NCBI GenBank assembly: GCA_015057405.1
Contig: SVEK01000005.1
Coordinates: 1 to 64,000 of the forward strand
Direction: 5' to 3'
Origin: Lachnospiraceae bacterium
GTDB lineage: Bacteria > Bacillota > Clostridia > Lachnospirales > Lachnospiraceae
DNA length: 64,000 nt
Part shown: one piece after another, positions 62,626-64,000 of the stretch
How the letters are laid out: every line of letters begins with the position of its first letter
Numbering within the stretch: the first letter of the stretch is position 1
Program-made: the position numbers and the translations under genes
Notes under the pieces: model-generated
Database searches by the model: none
What the model was told of the DNA's origin: nothing
Seen by the model: only the letters and a program-made list of their open reading frames with translations

Positions 62626-62918
62626 TATTTTACCTCCATTCTGATAGCATCAAAAGGACATACTTTCGCGCAAACTCCACAACCCTTACAATGATCCATA
62701 TCAAATACTATACTCTCATCATCTGCAACCTGAATACTCATATCAGGGCATACAGGAACACACAGATAACATTCCTTACATTTTTCAGGGCTATGTATAG
62801 GTGTCTGGGTTCTCCATTCACCTGTTTTAAATTCCCTTGATGTTGCTGCTTCATATATCTTATTTCCTTCAGTCAAATCCTCCCAAGGTGACTGCTCATT
62901 AATTCTATCGCTTATCAT
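62625..62918 (-). CDS. porD: 2-oxoacid:ferredoxin oxidoreductase, delta subunit (2x4Fe-4S ferredoxin, PorD)
   Basis: 97 residues with two CxxCxxCxxxCP motifs: CKECYLCVPVCPD and CKGCGVCAKVCPF. They carry the [4Fe-4S] clusters that lead electrons from the TPP site to ferredoxin. Its ATG overlaps the porC stop by four bases (ATGA). Confidence 0.95.
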   Translation of the reverse strand: MISDRINEQSPWEDLTEGNKIYEAATSREFKTGEWRTQTPIHSPEKCKECYLCVPVCPDMSIQVADDESIVFDMDHCKGCGVCAKVCPFDAIRMEVK

Positions 62919-63490
62919 ACCGCAACCTCCTCAAATGTCATGCGAAGCGCATTCATATTACCTTCAATAACTTCCGGCTTTTTGCTAAACTTATGCTTAT
63001 AAGACGCTTCCATTTCGTTAATGAACTGTTCTTTATCCATAACACCCGATACTGCAACTATTGCAGCAAGCATCGGCGAGTTAGGGAAATATTTACCAAG
63101 TGTTTCCACCGATATTTTACGGGCATCAACTGTATAAACTTTTCCTTTATACCCTCTGAGTTTTGGAATAATCTCCTCAGGTTTTTTAGCAGAATTAACT
63201 ACTATGGCACCTTCCGGCTTAAGACCTGCCGTTACGTCAATTCCGTCAAGAAGACCCTCATCTACAACTACAACAAAATCAGGTTCATAAATATTGGAAT
63301 GGACTGTAATTTTATCATCGCTTATTCTATTATAAGCAGTAATAGGCGCACCCATTCTCTCCGGACCGTACTCCGGGAAGCCCTGAACATACTTTCCGGC
63401 CTTGAACGATACGTCAGCAAGCAGCAAAGCAGCAGTCTTTGCTCCCTGTCCACCTCTTCCATGCCATCTGATTTCAACTGTTTTTTCCAA
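62915..63490 (-). CDS. porC: 2-oxoacid:ferredoxin oxidoreductase, gamma subunit (PorC)
   Basis: 191 residues. IRWHGRGGQGAKTAALLLADVSFKAGKYVQGFPEYGPERMGAPITAYNRIS is the gamma-subunit signature (GxGGQG). First gene of the C-D-A-B operon. The start is a TTG at 63490 with GAGGG 9 bp upstream; no ATG is suitable. Whether the complex is specific for pyruvate or a branched-chain oxoacid is not settled; the leader upstream looks like a T-box, which would favour an amino-acid link. Confidence 0.93.
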   Translation of the reverse strand: MEKTVEIRWHGRGGQGAKTAALLLADVSFKAGKYVQGFPEYGPERMGAPITAYNRISDDKITVHSNIYEPDFVVVVDEGLLDGIDVTAGLKPEGAIVVNSAKKPEEIIPKLRGYKGKVYTVDARKISVETLGKYFPNSPMLAAIVAVSGVMDKEQFINEMEASYKHKFSKKPEVIEGNMNALRMTFEEVAV

Positions 63491-63624
63491 ATTGACAACC
63501 CTCTTTCTTATATATAAATGTTTCTTAATTAGTTACTACTAATGTTAATTCAGATTCCGTTATGTAGTAAATCTTAAATACTTTTCCAAATAAAACAATA
63601 GAATCCTTAGCGGAACGCTTTTGC

Positions 63625-63658
63625 TTACCAGGACAATTTCAAAGAAATTTCCTAGTAA
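63625..63658. repeat. Imperfect inverted repeat between leader and porC
   Basis: TTACcAGGAcAATTTC (63625-63640) and GAAATTtCCTaGTAA (63644-63658) flank AAA. Its core CAATTTCAAAGAAAT also occurs at 43212-43226 upstream of the GH43 gene, so it may belong to a dispersed element. Confidence 0.5.
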
Positions 63659-63931
63659 AAAAAGCTCCTACCGCCCGTAAACGGTAAGAGCCTGTAATAA
63701 ACCTCAAACTAGTACAACCATCTACGACATACCATCATATGCGTCCCTTATTACGGTGGGAGTCCGTCAACATCTACTCACTTATGCTTTCGGCATTGCA
63801 ACTCAGGAGGGATATTCAACCAGCCTCTACTCGTACCGCTTCCCAGCAACCGCGGCTCTCTGAAACTTTCAAAACAGGCTTACTGTCTCCGTCATAGTCT
63901 TTCCAAAACAATATTAAGTTTGTATATACTA
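63657..63931 (-). ncRNA. T-box-like leader RNA with intrinsic terminator, upstream of porCDAB
   Basis: About 275 nt from a consensus promoter. Stem I landmarks of T-box leaders are present in order on the minus strand: GACAGTAAGCC (AGTA bulge), AGAGAGCCG (AG bulge side), TTGCTGGGAAGCGG (apical loop), and GAATATCCCTCCTGAGTTGC, which matches the specifier region (compare the tyrS-type GAATACC..CTGAGTTGC). Counting from CTGAG, the specifier codon would be ATC (Ile; 63813-63811), with TAT (Tyr) as the alternative one base over. The leader ends in a hairpin GCTC-TACCG/CGGTA-GAGC (63664-63691) and seven T. I did not find a canonical GGTGG antiterminator box, only TAGATGGTTG, so the assignment is incomplete. 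The remaining sequence to porC (63491-63656) holds only the inverted repeat. Confidence 0.68.
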
Positions 63932-63937
63932 TTTGCA

Positions 63938-63966
63938 ATTATAGTAATATATTATAATTTTGTCAA
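63938..63966 (-). promoter_or_regulatory. Consensus promoter of the por leader
   Basis: On the minus strand TTGACA (63966-63961), a 17-bp spacer and TATAAT (63943-63938): both boxes match the sigma-A consensus in all positions. Confidence 0.9.
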
Positions 63967-64000
63967 CAGGAAATTTTCACTATAATATATTCCCGGATGT

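Noticed and set aside
63657-63931. Other riboswitch classes (SAM, cobalamin, FMN, lysine, c-di-GMP)
   Set aside because: None of their conserved core sequences was found, while several T-box stem I landmarks occur in the right order.

Overview
The window reads as a chromosomal piece of a low-GC, anaerobic, gut-type Firmicute, most likely family Lachnospiraceae (Lachnospira/Roseburia/Butyrivibrio neighbourhood). The reasons are AT-rich DNA, strong AGGAGG ribosome sites, a ferredoxin-linked 2-oxoacid oxidoreductase split into four subunits, a complete set of hexuronate genes (uxuA, uxaC, kdgK, uxuB), FeoA-FeoB fusion, BspA-type leucine-rich surface proteins with a family-typical C-terminal Fn3 module, and a TetM-like GTPase fused to a NYN nuclease. 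The genus is an inference; no rRNA is present. Almost all genes lie on the minus strand.

Layout. 0-7 kb: start of a probable miaB, a CbiT-like protein with a degraded SAM motif, an HNH nuclease, a small helical protein, azlCD, a class B sortase with its probable IPKTG substrate, a cytidylate-kinase-like protein and a DegV protein. 7.5-15.5 kb: five exported proteins in a row, including a 1357-residue leucine-rich protein with nearly identical 345-bp internal repeats. 15.6-22.5 kb: a hairpin-rich spacer, FeoAB, then a module matching Bacillus YdjG/YdjH/YdjI (zinc ribbon, TPM, SPFH) with an exonuclease. 22.7-24.9 kb: a SurA-like secreted protein, a bacterial PH protein and a SpoU methylase. 25-33.5 kb: the hexuronate operon, interrupted by seven 41-bp tandem repeats, preceded by an ABC importer of the TrpXYZ type. 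33.6-36.3 kb: CysE and a GGDEF-EAL protein.

36.4-39.8 kb is the most unusual locus: on the plus strand, an asparagine-synthetase-like cyclase with no glutaminase cysteine, an HPr-kinase-like protein and a 59-residue peptide with its own promoter and a 12-bp-stem terminator. This is the core of a lasso-type RiPP pathway, but the usual leader-binding protein, leader protease and exporter are absent from the window. 39.8-44 kb: L-arabinose isomerase, a GH43 glycosidase and a metallo-beta-lactamase-fold protein. 44.3-49.5 kb is accessory: two unknown genes, 20-bp tandem repeats, a gene fragment duplicated 1.8 kb further on, a small holin-like toxin with a convergent antisense RNA (type I toxin-antitoxin), a divergent XRE regulator/zinc-ribbon pair and a tRNA-Leu(UAG).

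49.7-60.2 kb: a GNAT-methyltransferase fusion, a PdaB-like deacetylase, an acyltransferase, the GTPase-NYN fusion, a Nudix hydrolase, D-Tyr-tRNA deacylase, PlsC, a cell-wall amidase and a WYL regulator. 60.4-64 kb: the por operon (C-D-A-B order) behind a consensus promoter and a T-box-like leader with a terminator.

Together the metabolic genes fit an organism that ferments pectin- and hemicellulose-derived sugars (glucuronate/fructuronate to KDG-6-P, arabinose release and isomerisation, 2-oxoacid:ferredoxin oxidation). No KDPG aldolase, transposase, integrase, CRISPR array or rRNA was seen.
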